Of a DNA stretch of 64,000 nucleotides, positions 27,405-36,541 are shown piece by piece. Source of the DNA: Mycobacterium pinniadriaticum (GTDB lineage Bacteria; Actinomycetota; Actinomycetes; Mycobacteriales; Mycobacteriaceae); contig NZ_JAPJDO010000010.1 of assembly GCF_026242045.1 (NCBI RefSeq), positions 62,001 to 126,000 on the forward strand, written 5' to 3'. A program made the translations under genes and the position numbers. The notes under the pieces were generated by a model, which saw nothing but the letters and a program-made list of their open reading frames with translations, was not told the DNA's origin and made no database searches. Within the stretch, counting starts at the first letter, position 1. The number at the start of each line of letters is the position of its first letter.

Positions 27405-27631
27405 ACCCTTACACCATCCTTGTCGTACCGGCCCGACGCTGGTTCGGCGGCCGCGCACAGTGGAAGTTCAGCATCATCGCCGGCAACACGAAGAACCTCA
27501 GCGATCGTGATACCTACGCGAACGTCGGGGACATCGAGACCGCGATGACGAACCTCGTCAACTCCGACATCCCGGTGTACCTCGAGGTCCACTACCGCAA
27601 TGGCGCCAAGCGGCGGGCCCGACTCCGGTGA
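27401..27631 (+). CDS. Phage hypothetical protein
   Basis: 76 residues, GTG start overlapping the recT stop. Basic, beta-rich look (WKFSIIAGNTKNLSDRD; C-terminus RNGAKRRARLR). No family recognised. Confidence 0.65.
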   Translation: MNPYTILVVPARRWFGGRAQWKFSIIAGNTKNLSDRDTYANVGDIETAMTNLVNSDIPVYLEVHYRNGAKRRARLR

Positions 27632-27867
27632 GCGAGACGACGCACATGGCCCGCTTCGAGGACTACGGTGTTCCGGTCCCGGCGGTGGTTGGTGGCCGGC
27701 ATCCCGGTCTGGCGAGTGCGTTCGCCGCCGCAGACCTGCGTGGCGAGCAGCTCCAAGCCGCAATCACCGAAATCCGGGAGCAATGTGACGACGCCGCAGA
27801 CCTGGGCTCACATGTCATCTACATCGACGTCATCGACAGCATCCTGAAACGGCACGGACTGAAGTGA
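27628..27867 (+). CDS. Phage hypothetical protein
   Basis: 79 residues, GTG start with 4-base overlap. Helical (QLQAAITEIREQCDDAADL); ends in HVIYIDVIDSILKRHGLK. No family recognised. Confidence 0.65.
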   Translation: MSETTHMARFEDYGVPVPAVVGGRHPGLASAFAAADLRGEQLQAAITEIREQCDDAADLGSHVIYIDVIDSILKRHGLK

Positions 27868-28106
27868 AGAACGCCATCATCCCGGTGCCGGGCGAAATTG
27901 TTGACCTTGTCGACGAATACGTGCGCAAACAGCTCGATGACGCCAAGCAGTACGACAACAGGAGCCCGCTCGACGAGTCGGGCATCTTCAGCCTGCACCG
28001 GCTGGCGTCCGAGATTTACGCGGCGGGTTTCGAGGCTGGCGTGCGGGTTGAGGGCGCGCGGGCAAGCGGCGTCGACCAGAGGCGTCGGGACGGTGTGTCG
28101 ACGTGA
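27864..28106 (+). CDS. Phage hypothetical protein
   Basis: 80 residues, GTG start with 4-base overlap. Mostly helical (IVDLVDEYVRKQLDDAKQYD). No family recognised. Confidence 0.65.
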   Translation: MKNAIIPVPGEIVDLVDEYVRKQLDDAKQYDNRSPLDESGIFSLHRLASEIYAAGFEAGVRVEGARASGVDQRRRDGVST

Positions 28107-28453
28107 CGGGTTTCTCGCCGGCTGTCTTGGGCACCATCGGCGGTCGCAGCGGCGGCGTGTGTGAGGTGTGCGGGGCGAATCGTGCGACGCAGAAGCATCA
28201 TCGGCGGCCGCGACGTGCTGGCGGGTCGAAGCGCGACGACACCAACTTGGCTGCGAATGGTTTGGACGCCTGCAACTACTGCCATGACGTGATCGAGAAG
28301 AACCGGGCACTGGCCTATCTAGTCGGCTGGCTGCTATCCGACAACCAACTACCAGACCAGGAGCGTGTTCTGCGCCGCGGCGAATACGTCCTCCTGGACA
28401 ACGACGGCGACATCCAGCCCGACACCAACTCTTTCGCAACGCAGTTCATCTAG
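28103..28453 (+). CDS. HNH endonuclease-like protein
   Basis: 116 residues, GTG start. Zinc-ribbon HNH: CEVCGANRATQKHHRRPRRA, then N in DDTNLAANGLD and CNYCHDVI, matching the Cys4-His-Asn-His arrangement. Small early-region HNH proteins of phages nick or cut DNA during replication, or act as mobile endonucleases; no intron is seen nearby. Confidence 0.82.
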   Translation: MTGFSPAVLGTIGGRSGGVCEVCGANRATQKHHRRPRRAGGSKRDDTNLAANGLDACNYCHDVIEKNRALAYLVGWLLSDNQLPDQERVLRRGEYVLLDNDGDIQPDTNSFATQFI

Positions 28454-28467
28454 TGAAGGGAAATCCA

Positions 28468-28830
28468 TTGTCCGACAACAACAACCCTGTGGATGAGGGA
28501 CTTGAGTTCGCCTCTGTTCTGATCCGCCACCGCAACGGGATCGAGCACGACGACGCCACCCGCAGGCTGCGAGAGGCCGTCGCCGCGGCGATCAAGACCA
28601 GGAAGCCCGCGAAGGTAACCGTGGCGATGGAAATCAAGCCGGTCAGCAACGTGTCGAATGCGGTGAAGATCACGACCACGGTTGGCGACAAGATCCCCGA
28701 GGAGATCGAGTCGTCGATGTGGTTCACCGACGACGACGGCGGCCTGCACCGCGCCGACCCCTCCCAGCGCCCTCTCTGGGAGGACCCGGCTTCGACCGAC
28801 GGCAAGTCCGCCGCAGCGGGCAAAGACTGA
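28468..28830 (+). CDS. Phage hypothetical protein
   Basis: 120 residues from a TTG at 28468, chosen because GAAGGGA lies 6 bases upstream; the in-frame GTG at 28453 overlaps that site. Contains DDATRRLREAVAAAIKTRKP and an acidic end. No family recognised. Confidence 0.65.
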   Translation: MSDNNNPVDEGLEFASVLIRHRNGIEHDDATRRLREAVAAAIKTRKPAKVTVAMEIKPVSNVSNAVKITTTVGDKIPEEIESSMWFTDDDGGLHRADPSQRPLWEDPASTDGKSAAAGKD

Positions 28831-29126
28831 TGACCACCCCGACCGCCGCGCAGGTCGCTACGACTGCGCATCACGAGGCGGATCCGATCGCGGACGCCAT
28901 CATGGCGATGCCGCTCGGCGGCACCTGGGACGTTGAGATCACTGTCGGCGGCGAACGCTACATGGTGCATCACTGGGAGATCACTACCGACCCAGTCGGC
29001 GATCAGTACCTGAAGGTTGCCTGGCTTAGGCGGTCCGAGCTCATCGCCAGCGGTGGCCGTATGGGCATCCGCTGGCGCACCAAATCGTTTGTCAAGCAAC
29101 TTCGCAACGCAATCAAACACCCCTGA
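28830..29126 (+). CDS. Phage hypothetical protein
   Basis: 98 residues, ATG overlapping the previous stop. Central beta-like part (GGTWDVEITVGGERYMVHHW) and a basic helical end (TKSFVKQLRNAIKHP). No family recognised. Confidence 0.65.
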   Translation: MTTPTAAQVATTAHHEADPIADAIMAMPLGGTWDVEITVGGERYMVHHWEITTDPVGDQYLKVAWLRRSELIASGGRMGIRWRTKSFVKQLRNAIKHP

Positions 29127-29137
29127 AAGGAATCTCC

Positions 29138-29992
29138 ATGCCCGAAGCAGCCAAGTCCACCATGGTCGGAACCATCGAACACGCCGCCGCGGTCGCGAAG
29201 ACACCGTTCCCCGCGACGGTCCTCCCGGACACGGCCGACGACGGCCGCTCCCATGTCGCGATCGCGGTCACCGAGCAGCACGGCCTACAGGTCAAGAAAG
29301 TCGAGGAGGACGAGTCGAAATTCCCGGCACCGTGGCGGGCCAAGGGCGGCCGCAATGTTGCCGACATCGACTCCTTCCTCGCCGAACTCGCCCGCCGACC
29401 ACTCGGCGAATCCGGCACCCTGTGGGGCAAGGGAACCGCCGGAACCATCACCGCCATCTACAACGACCACACCAAGGACACGCCAGGCTGGCGCGACGAC
29501 ACCCTCACCGTCACCCTCAAGGCCGACGAGGACTGGGTTGCCTGGCACCAACTTTCGGGCCAGTTCATGCCGCAGGAGAAGTTCGGCGACATCATCGAGG
29601 AGCTGCGACACACGATCCAGGCACCGGATCAGGCCGATCTACTCGAGATCATCGACTCCGTTCGGGCATCGACGAGCGGCGAGTTCGAATCGACCATCGA
29701 GCGCGCCCGAGGCGGTATCAAGGCCACGTACAAGAAAGAGGTCAACGCCCGCGCCGGCGCCGTCGGCCGTGAGCTCCAGGTCCCGGAGACGATCACCCTC
29801 TTGCTCCGGCCATGGGACAACCATCCGGTCAGCTACGAAGTGCAGGCGTACTTCCGGCTGAACATCACCGAAGGCCACCTTCGCCTTGCGGTGAAGCTGT
29901 TCCCGACGCGCGTGATCATTCGGCAGGCGTGGGAAGAGATCACCGAGCGGGTCACCAACGCCGTCAACAAGCCCGTCTACGCCATCAGCTGA
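29138..29992 (+). CDS. DUF2303 family phage protein
   Basis: 284 residues with a good ribosome site (GAAAGGAA). Matches the DUF2303 pattern: VADIDSFLAELARRPLGESG, then LWGKGTAGTITAIYNDH, WHQLSGQFMPQEKFGDIIEE and a C-terminal beta-rich half. Common next to RecT or replication genes in actinophages and proteobacterial prophages; role unknown. Confidence 0.85.
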   Translation: MPEAAKSTMVGTIEHAAAVAKTPFPATVLPDTADDGRSHVAIAVTEQHGLQVKKVEEDESKFPAPWRAKGGRNVADIDSFLAELARRPLGESGTLWGKGTAGTITAIYNDHTKDTPGWRDDTLTVTLKADEDWVAWHQLSGQFMPQEKFGDIIEELRHTIQAPDQADLLEIIDSVRASTSGEFESTIERARGGIKATYKKEVNARAGAVGRELQVPETITLLLRPWDNHPVSYEVQAYFRLNITEGHLRLAVKLFPTRVIIRQAWEEITERVTNAVNKPVYAIS

Positions 29993-30013
29993 CCGGAACG
30001 CCGACCGCAGTTC

Positions 30014-30163
30014 ATGCCCGCGTCGACACCAGAACAGCAGCAACGCTATCTGGCCAACCCCCGCGAGTGCGTGGACTGCGGCGGCGATCCGTCGGCGGGA
30101 CGGCCCCGCTGCGACAACTGCCACACCGACCACCTAGACCGAATCGCCAGGGGAGAACCATGA
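30014..30163 (+). CDS. 49-residue zinc-finger-like protein
   Basis: ATG at 30014. CVDCGG and CDNCHTDHL form a likely Cys4 zinc site. Stop overlaps the next ATG (ATGA), supporting translation. No family named. Confidence 0.6.
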   Translation: MPASTPEQQQRYLANPRECVDCGGDPSAGRPRCDNCHTDHLDRIARGEP

Positions 30164-30768
30164 TCTTGGTCGACGTCCAGTGCGACGACAGCGCGTGCGA
30201 TGAGATCGAGTATGTCGACGTCTACTTCAACGACTTGAACGACCTGGTCGCCGCGATTGGGCGGTACGTCCCCGACGGGTGGCGGATCGTCAGCCGCGCA
30301 GAGATCGGCTACCCGATCGTGCTGTGTCCCGAGCACGCATTCGAGGACCAGGAGTTCCTCCACGATCCGGAAACCGGCACGGTGGGGGACTGCTGGCGGG
30401 CCGGCATCGCCAGCGTGTTGGGCCGGCCGATCGCCGAGGTGCCGCACTTCGTGCGCGACTACCCCAGCCAGGAGGGCGACGAGACGGCCCGCTGGTTCGC
30501 CGAAACCCGCGGCTGGCTGCTGAAGCATCACCAGGTCGAGGTCCTCTACTACGACAACCCCGACGCGGTTCGCGCAGAGTGCCGTGCAGAGGTCAGCGTT
30601 TTCCCGCACATCCTGATCGACGGCCGATCACCACGCGGTGACTTCTTCCACGTCGTCGTCGGCGACGCAGAAACCGGAGAGATGGTCCACGACCCACACC
30701 CGGACCGGACCGGACTCCGTGAAATCACAGGCGCATTCGTACTCGTACGAGAGGCGACGGAATCATGA
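30160..30768 (+). CDS. Papain/C39-like cysteine peptidase-fold protein
   Basis: 202 residues. After an N-terminal segment of about 60 residues there is GTVGDCWRAGIASVLGRP (candidate nucleophile Cys with a preceding oxyanion-type polar residue), and later FFHVVVGDAETGEMVHDPHP, giving His and a following Asp/Asn position as in the C39/transglutaminase fold. Catalytic role inferred; substrate unknown. Overlaps both neighbours by 4 bases. Confidence 0.65.
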   Translation: MILVDVQCDDSACDEIEYVDVYFNDLNDLVAAIGRYVPDGWRIVSRAEIGYPIVLCPEHAFEDQEFLHDPETGTVGDCWRAGIASVLGRPIAEVPHFVRDYPSQEGDETARWFAETRGWLLKHHQVEVLYYDNPDAVRAECRAEVSVFPHILIDGRSPRGDFFHVVVGDAETGEMVHDPHPDRTGLREITGAFVLVREATES

Positions 30769-31232
30769 CAGCGTACCGCAGCCTCTACTTCGGTCCGCGC
30801 GACGTCTGGTACCGGTTCCTCGCCGGCCTGCCAATCACGTTGCAGAACTTCCTCGACGACCAGTCGCTGTGGATCACTGTGCCGACGACCCGGTGGGATC
30901 TGGCCAGGTTCAACGCCGCGACGGACGCGCCTGTCACCCCGTGCGCGTGGTGGTGTGAGAAACCCGCCGGCCACGACTGGGAAGACCTGTGGTCGAACGG
31001 CTTCATCCGATACCACCGCTGGCACTGCGACGTGGCCCCGTACCACGCGATCGCTGTCGAGGAGATCGAACAGCACAGTCGCGCAGGAACCATTCGTGAA
31101 CGCCACGTGGTGCTCGACGTCGAAGCACCGACCGACTGGGACGTCGAGACCGCGGAGCGTGGAGCGTTTGCCCTGTCATGGGCGATCTGGCTGGCGAAGC
31201 AAGACGTCGTCGACGCTGGGGAGGTCCGATAG
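30765..31232 (+). CDS. Phage hypothetical protein
   Basis: 155 residues. Trp-rich (RDVWYRFLAG, CAWWCEKPAGHDWEDLW, IRYHRWHCDVA). No family recognised; coupled to neighbours by short overlaps. Confidence 0.65.
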   Translation: MTAYRSLYFGPRDVWYRFLAGLPITLQNFLDDQSLWITVPTTRWDLARFNAATDAPVTPCAWWCEKPAGHDWEDLWSNGFIRYHRWHCDVAPYHAIAVEEIEQHSRAGTIRERHVVLDVEAPTDWDVETAERGAFALSWAIWLAKQDVVDAGEVR

Positions 31233-31693
31233 TGCTCACCACTGCTGCTGCTCTCGCGCAGAGTGCTCACGAGATCATGGCCGCGCACCCGTCTTCTTCC
31301 GGCTGGGACCGCCACGAATCACGGCGTTGTGCCGGCCAACATGAGAAGCTCCCCGTCGCCAACGACAGCTTGATCCTGTGGCGGCGACGTCGCGAGTTCT
31401 TCGCCGAACCGTCGATGAAACTCCTGGACCCCGTGGATGATCCACCGCTATACGTCGCCGAGCGTGTCGGGCCAGCGCTGTGCGTCACCGATCGCTGGGT
31501 CTACATCAACCGGACGGTGCTGGACTGCGACATCATCCGCCGCGATCTGGGAACGCCGTGGTCGTTCAGCGACGGCGAGTTTGGCCCCGGAATGACGATC
31601 AAGCTGACCACCGAGAACGGCGAGTGGGTTTGGGTCGTCACCGGTAAACCATCCCCGTGCTGCGGCGGCTACACCGCAAAGTGGGCCGACTGA
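31232..31693 (+). CDS. Phage hypothetical protein
   Basis: 153 residues from the GTG at 31232 that overlaps the previous stop; a longer in-frame start at 31178 would lie inside the upstream gene. Beta-rich look, ending GKPSPCCGGYTAKWAD. No family recognised. Confidence 0.65.
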   Translation: MLTTAAALAQSAHEIMAAHPSSSGWDRHESRRCAGQHEKLPVANDSLILWRRRREFFAEPSMKLLDPVDDPPLYVAERVGPALCVTDRWVYINRTVLDCDIIRRDLGTPWSFSDGEFGPGMTIKLTTENGEWVWVVTGKPSPCCGGYTAKWAD

Positions 31694-32118
31694 TGCCCGA
31701 ACGGATTCAGTTGCGACGCGGTTCGAAGGCCAAGGGCTGGAAGCTGCCCGAGAATGCGGTCAGGGTGTCGCGGCCGACGATCTTCGGGAACCCGTGGCGG
31801 ATCAAGGAATCCGGCACCGGCCGCAGCTGGATTGTCTACGACGGTCGTGGTGGGGAGTGGTTGTACGGCAGTAAGGAGGCGGCGCATGCCGGCGCGGTCA
31901 CGGTCTACGGCCGCTGGTTGTCTCACAACCTGATTCCCAGCCCCTATCTGTGGACGGCTGAGGCGCGGCTGGAACTCGACGCTCAGCGTGAACAGATCCT
32001 CGCCGGCCTCCCCGACCTCCGTGGGAAAGACCTCGCCTGCTGGTGCCCGCTGGAGCCTGTTCAGTTGGCCTGCCACGTCGACATCCTGCTACCCCTCGCG
32101 AACAAAGGACACCGATGA
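31693..32118 (+). CDS. DUF4326 domain protein
   Basis: 141 residues. DUF4326 hallmarks: RRGSKAKGWKLP, IFGNPWRI, and the late GKDLACWCPLEPVQLACHVD with two Cys and a His, likely a metal or active site. Frequent in phages and plasmids, function unknown. ATG overlaps the previous stop. Confidence 0.82.
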   Translation: MPERIQLRRGSKAKGWKLPENAVRVSRPTIFGNPWRIKESGTGRSWIVYDGRGGEWLYGSKEAAHAGAVTVYGRWLSHNLIPSPYLWTAEARLELDAQREQILAGLPDLRGKDLACWCPLEPVQLACHVDILLPLANKGHR

Positions 32119-32687
32119 CCGAGATTGAACGAGACATCTGCTTCGTCGACACAGAGACATTGGGAGTGCACCCGGACGCCCCGATCTGGGAGTTCGCCGC
32201 GGTCCGCCGCATCGACTCAACGCTACCGATGGCCACCGAAGTCACATTGGAATTCCAGATCCAACACGACCCCGCCGACTGGGTCGACACCCTGCCCGAC
32301 GAGTTCAAAGCCGACTACCTCGGCCGCTACAACGAGACCGAGGCGTACTGCGAAAAGATCGCCGCCCAGGTGATCCACACCGCCACGAAGGACACCGTAG
32401 TTCTGGGCTGCAACCCGGGATTCGACATCGAACGCCTGGCCAAACTGCTGCAGCGCAACGGGATCGAACCGGCATGGCACTACCACCCCATCGACATGTC
32501 GAGCTTCGCGCTCGGCTACCTCGCCCGTGCCGGTGTCGCCCTGCCGACCTCGAAGTGGAAGTCCGACCTGTTGTCCCTGGCCGCGACGAACACCGATCCG
32601 GCGCGCTTCAACCGGCACACCGCGATGGGGGATGTCTTGTGGGTGCGGGCCCAGTGGGACGCCGCGATGAAAGGAACGACGCGATGA
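32115..32687 (+). CDS. DnaQ-like 3'-5' exonuclease (DEDDh)
   Basis: 190 residues. ExoI FVDTETLG (Asp and Glu), ExoII CNPGFDIERL, and ExoIII HTAMGDVLW with His and Asp. Stand-alone proofreading-type exonuclease usual in mycobacteriophage early regions. Overlaps neighbours by 4 bases. Confidence 0.87.
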   Translation: MTEIERDICFVDTETLGVHPDAPIWEFAAVRRIDSTLPMATEVTLEFQIQHDPADWVDTLPDEFKADYLGRYNETEAYCEKIAAQVIHTATKDTVVLGCNPGFDIERLAKLLQRNGIEPAWHYHPIDMSSFALGYLARAGVALPTSKWKSDLLSLAATNTDPARFNRHTAMGDVLWVRAQWDAAMKGTTR

Positions 32688-33181
32688 ATCGTGAGCTTCG
32701 GAATTTGATCGTCGCGACGATCCACGATCACCCGAAAGGATCCCCGGAGGAACTCGCCCAGCTGGTCGCGAACAACACCACGCAGCGGGAGATGAACACG
32801 TTCTACCGGCATCTGTTGATCGGCCCGATCCGCTCGGTCGCCGCCGAGCTCCGCCTAGAACGGGACCAGCCCCCGCCGCGGCCGAAACCGAAACCGCGGC
32901 CGCCGGTGTCGAAGCCGTCCCCGAAGCTCGCTGACCGGCGTAGCTGGTGGCAGCAACAGTTGGCCACGGAGATCGTCGTCGGCCACCGCGAATCCAAACT
33001 GCTGGCCGACTGCACTCTCTTCGACCTCCAGCAGGCGGTGAAGGAATGCGACGCGGCTATCGGCCGACTCGAGGAAGGAATGTCGTTCTACCGCAGCCTC
33101 ATCACCCAGATGACCAACTGCCGCGTCCACCGCGTCTGCGACCTACCCGAACCCCCAGTGCGCGAGGTCCGGCCAGCGTGA
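32684..33181 (+). CDS. Phage hypothetical protein
   Basis: 165 residues. An N-terminal helical part ([20 protein letters not shown]), a Pro/Lys/Arg linker (about 65-85) and a C-terminal coiled-coil-like part ([20 protein letters not shown]). No family recognised. Confidence 0.65.
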   Translation: MNRELRNLIVATIHDHPKGSPEELAQLVANNTTQREMNTFYRHLLIGPIRSVAAELRLERDQPPPRPKPKPRPPVSKPSPKLADRRSWWQQQLATEIVVGHRESKLLADCTLFDLQQAVKECDAAIGRLEEGMSFYRSLITQMTNCRVHRVCDLPEPPVREVRPA

Positions 33182-34197
33182 ATCTTCACTACTCGGACGA
33201 CGCTGTCACTCTTTACCACGGCGACGCTCTTGCAGTTGCGCAGCAACTTCCCGACGCGGTGATCGACTGCATCGTCACCAGCCCGCCGTACTTCGGCCTC
33301 CGAGATTACGGAACTGAGGGCCAGTACGGGCTGGAGTCGTCGCCGGCTGAATACGCCGAGACGATGCGGGCGCTGTTCGCCGAGCTGCGCCGTGTGCTCG
33401 CCGACGACGGCACGCTGTGGCTCAACCTCGGCGATAGCTACAGCAGCGGTGGCCGCGGGAGCTACGACATCAGGGGCGGGAAGACGCGTGCGCGCGGACA
33501 TGCCGAAACCCGGCCGGGCGCAAGCGTTCCGGGCAAGAACTTACTAGGCGTCCCTTGGCGCGTCGCCTTCGCGTTGCAAGATGATGGGTGGATCCTGCGT
33601 AACGCAATCATCTGGCATAAGCCGAACGCGATGCCCGAATCAGTCCAAGACCGGCTATCTGGCCGGTACGAGCACGTCTTCATGTTCAGCAAGTCGCAGC
33701 GTTACTGGTTCGACCTGGACCCGATCAAAGTGCCGGTCACCACGCAGCACTCCGCGGCACTCAACTGGGCGCGCGAGACCAAGGAAACCGACGTGCCGGG
33801 CCAGGGCTACCGCCAGCACCGAACTGATCGCACGCCGTACGCGCCGGGGATGAACCCGCAGAGCATCAAGGCCGCTACCGGTAAGCAGCACCGACTTCCA
33901 GCCGATCACCCTGGCACCCGGAACCCCGGTGACGTGTGGGAGATCCCAACGCAGCCCTTCCCTGGCGCCCACTTCGCAGTGTTCCCACTGGCGCTCCCGA
34001 CCCGCTGCATCCTCGCCGGCTGCAAGCCCGGTGGCACCGTACTGGACCCGTTCAACGGCAGTGGCACAACAGGACTCGCCGCGCAGCGGACCGGCCGAAA
34101 GTACATCGGCGTCGACATCAACCCTGAGTATCTCGATCTGACTCTCCGAACGCGACTGCACGCCGCGGCGCTTGACTTCGAGGCAGGTGCATCGTGA
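33178..34197 (+). CDS. DNA N4-cytosine/N6-adenine methyltransferase
   Basis: 339 residues, GTG start. Catalytic motif IV TSPPY (residues 34-38) comes before the SAM-binding FxGxG-type motif DPFNGSGTT (about 289-297), the beta-class order of phage and restriction-modification methylases. No restriction gene is adjacent, so it is probably an orphan protecting or regulating phage DNA. Recognition site unknown. Confidence 0.92.
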   Translation: MNLHYSDDAVTLYHGDALAVAQQLPDAVIDCIVTSPPYFGLRDYGTEGQYGLESSPAEYAETMRALFAELRRVLADDGTLWLNLGDSYSSGGRGSYDIRGGKTRARGHAETRPGASVPGKNLLGVPWRVAFALQDDGWILRNAIIWHKPNAMPESVQDRLSGRYEHVFMFSKSQRYWFDLDPIKVPVTTQHSAALNWARETKETDVPGQGYRQHRTDRTPYAPGMNPQSIKAATGKQHRLPADHPGTRNPGDVWEIPTQPFPGAHFAVFPLALPTRCILAGCKPGGTVLDPFNGSGTTGLAAQRTGRKYIGVDINPEYLDLTLRTRLHAAALDFEAGAS

Positions 34198-35246
34198 CCA
34201 CTATCGTCCCCGACCACCCGTCAGCCATGGGAGACGTGTCGCCCAGCACTGGTTCGCTGGCGGGTTCAAACCTCCTGCCGGCCATGGGAGTTTCGTCACC
34301 CAATCAGGCATCGCCGGCAGGACCAAACCCGCCCGCCATACCTTCAGCGGACCCCATAGCAGGAGCGCCGGCGGGAGAGGCGGCCCAGCCAGCCAAAGAC
34401 CAAACGCAACCCAATTGCGCCCCGCTGGCTGGGCCCATCCTCGCCGACCCCGTCCTCGGCGTGCACGCCGACATGGTCGACGAACTCGAATCGACCCGGA
34501 TCGCCGCCGCTAACCGGCTCCGCCAACTCACCGACCCCGGCGAACACGGCCACGGACTAACCCTGAACCACCCCGACATCCGCCGCCTGGCCGCCATGGT
34601 CGAAACCCTCGAACGTGCCGAGCACGACGCGATCCTGAACCTGCAACGCGCCATGCGCCATCACCCGTTGGGTGCGTGGGTGAAAGCCACGCCCGGGGTG
34701 GGGGAGAAACAAGCCGCCCGCCTCCTCGCGAGCATCCGGGACCCGTACTGGCATGACCTGCACGACCGGCCTCGCCGACTGTACGAACTCAACGCCTACT
34801 GCGGTATGCACCTTTGTGAAACGTCCGGCGGCCAAAGCAGTGCCGCCGACGACAGCCACCCGGGCAGCCAAAGCACGCCCGGCACCCAATGCCCTCCCGC
34901 TGCCCGGGTGGCACCGACACGCCGCCGTGGCGAACGCGCCAACTGGAACGCCGCCGCTCGACAACGCGTGTGGCTCATCGCAGAAAGCTGCGTGAAAGTG
35001 CGTAACAGCCCGTACCGCGACGTCTACGACGCCACCCGCGTCAAGTATGCCGCCGCCGTCCACGACGTCCCCTGCAAGCGCTGCGGCCCCTCCGGCAGCC
35101 CCGCAGAGGCAGGATCCCCACTCTCGGCCGGCCACCAGCACGCCCGAGCGATGCGCGCCATGTGCAAACAGATCCTGAAAGACCTGTGGCGCGAAGCCCG
35201 CAAACTACACCACCCCACCGACAACGAGGAGGGCGCCGATGGCTAA
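34194..35246 (+). CDS. Protein with IS110-transposase-like C-terminal domain (no catalytic RuvC domain)
   Basis: 350 residues, GTG start. The first 80 residues are low complexity (Ala/Pro/Gly). Then comes a helical segment and [20 protein letters not shown], a helix-hairpin-helix followed by [13 protein letters not shown], the same layout as the IS110 remnant at 8.2-9.1 kb (IPGIGPVAAAIILAEIG, then LCSWAKFSPG). The end ([15 protein letters not shown] ... [15 protein letters not shown]) also follows IS110 C-termini. The DEDD catalytic half is absent, so it is likely a DNA-binding phage protein. Confidence 0.65.
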   Translation: MTTIVPDHPSAMGDVSPSTGSLAGSNLLPAMGVSSPNQASPAGPNPPAIPSADPIAGAPAGEAAQPAKDQTQPNCAPLAGPILADPVLGVHADMVDELESTRIAAANRLRQLTDPGEHGHGLTLNHPDIRRLAAMVETLERAEHDAILNLQRAMRHHPLGAWVKATPGVGEKQAARLLASIRDPYWHDLHDRPRRLYELNAYCGMHLCETSGGQSSAADDSHPGSQSTPGTQCPPAARVAPTRRRGERANWNAAARQRVWLIAESCVKVRNSPYRDVYDATRVKYAAAVHDVPCKRCGPSGSPAEAGSPLSAGHQHARAMRAMCKQILKDLWREARKLHHPTDNEEGADG

Positions 35247-36198
35247 AGCAACAGGCAAGGATCACGCCCAAGTCAATCTGGACATCTGGGGCGACGACGA
35301 CTGGCTTGATCTCACCCCACCCGCACAGCACCTGTACTTCGTGCTCTGGACGAGCCCTGAGCTGTCCTACTGCGGTTGCGGGCCATGGCATCCCGGGAGG
35401 ATCTCGGCGAAGGCCAAGGGGTGGACTCCGGCCGCTGTGGAGGACGCCGCCGTGGAGCTGTCGGCTGAGCTGTTCCTGATCATCGACACCGTCACCGAAG
35501 AGTTCGATCTGCGGTCCTGGATCAAGCACGACGGGCTGTGGCGATCGCCGAACATGGCCGTCTCGATGGCCAACGCCCGGGCTGCTCTGGCGTCCCGGAC
35601 GCTGCGCGGTGTGGTGGTGCACGAGGTTCAGAAGATCAAGGCGCGCAACATCGCGGAGGCGACTGAGGAGGACCCGGTGTCGAAGTCGTGGCAGCGGGAA
35701 GCGGTGAAGAACCTGCTCTCGCAGACGGCTGTAGACCCGGCCACGCTCCCACCCTTTACCCCCACGCTAACCCCACCGCCAACCCCTGGCGGAACCCCCA
35801 TCGCAACCCCCGCGCTAACCCTTAGCGATGGGGTTGGGGTTAACCCCTCAAACAACCCCGGCCCTACTCCTGCTCCAGCTCCTATCTCCAACTCCACAGG
35901 GGGTTACGTAAGTAGGGAACGTCACCTGAGCGTCGTCCCGGCATCCGAATTTCCCCCTCCCAAAACCTGTCCCGAATTCGGCAAGCCAACACACCCGGTC
36001 CGGTGTGGCGCCTGCGCTGACGCGCGGCGCAACCGCGAACAGTGGGACATCGACCAAGCCGCCGCCCGCGCTCAAGCGATCACCGATTGCGACGACTGCG
36101 ACGATGAAGGCTGGCGACTCGGCCCGGACAGGCTTCCCCTCGACGACGCAATCCGCTGCGACCACCAGCCACCGCAGGAAGCCGCCGCCCATGCCTGA
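35239..36198 (+). CDS. Putative phage replication initiator / replisome organiser
   Basis: 319 residues, ATG 6 bases after GAGGAGGG. N-terminal winged-helix-like domain (VNLDIWGDDDWLDLTPPAQH, then WTPAAVEDAAVELSAELFL), a linker of about 60 residues rich in Thr and Pro (175-215) coded by repetitive C-rich DNA, and a Cys-containing C-terminus (CPEFG, CGACADARR, CDDCDDEGW). Layout resembles initiators such as lambda O. Assignment by layout and position, not by a strong motif. Confidence 0.65.
   Translation: MAKATGKDHAQVNLDIWGDDDWLDLTPPAQHLYFVLWTSPELSYCGCGPWHPGRISAKAKGWTPAAVEDAAVELSAELFLIIDTVTEEFDLRSWIKHDGLWRSPNMAVSMANARAALASRTLRGVVVHEVQKIKARNIAEATEEDPVSKSWQREAVKNLLSQTAVDPATLPPFTPTLTPPPTPGGTPIATPALTLSDGVGVNPSNNPGPTPAPAPISNSTGGYVSRERHLSVVPASEFPPPKTCPEFGKPTHPVRCGACADARRNREQWDIDQAAARAQAITDCDDCDDEGWRLGPDRLPLDDAIRCDHQPPQEAAAHA
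35752..35860 (+). other. Candidate phage replication origin inside the initiator gene
   Basis: Repeated AACCCC units (GCTAACCCC, CCAACCCCT, GGAACCCCC, GCAACCCCC) followed by the inverted repeats CGCTAA-CCC-TTAGCG (35813-35827) and GGGGTTAACCCC (35836-35847), then more AACCCC. Strong strand asymmetry and symmetry elements in the linker-coding part recall origins embedded in initiator genes. Confidence 0.5.
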
Positions 36199-36541
36199 CC
36201 AGGAGTCGTTGCAGCTGTGGCCGCGAGACCACGACCTGCCGCCACGCTGGGATGGCCTCCCGGTCGAGTGGGGTGAATGGACGGATCTGGCAACGGTGTT
36301 CATCTGCCCGCCCCCACGCAGACCGGAACGGTGCGGCAAGTGCAAGTCCGAACGGCCGTCGCTGATGAACGTCGGGCGCGTCAGCGGGGCCGGCCGCCAG
36401 TTCATCGGCCGGCTCACCGTGTTCCGTTGCCCTGACTGCCGACACGACAGCGTCCGCGACCACCACGACCGCATGTGGGATCTCGACCCGACCGACTACA
36501 CCGACGACGGCTCCTACGACGTGACGGGACGGTCCGGCTGA
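36191..36541 (+). CDS. Zinc-ribbon phage protein
   Basis: 116 residues. Two Cys pairs, CGKCKSERP and CPDCRHDS, make a treble-clef or ribbon site; the rest is Trp-rich (LQLWPRDHDLPPRWDG). No family named. Start overlaps the upstream gene by 8 bases. Confidence 0.7.
   Translation: MPDQESLQLWPRDHDLPPRWDGLPVEWGEWTDLATVFICPPPRRPERCGKCKSERPSLMNVGRVSGAGRQFIGRLTVFRCPDCRHDSVRDHHDRMWDLDPTDYTDDGSYDVTGRSG

Noticed and set aside
33178-34197. Restriction-modification system around the methyltransferase
   Set aside because: Neighbours are an IS110-like protein and a small helical protein; no endonuclease partner, so an orphan methylase is more likely.
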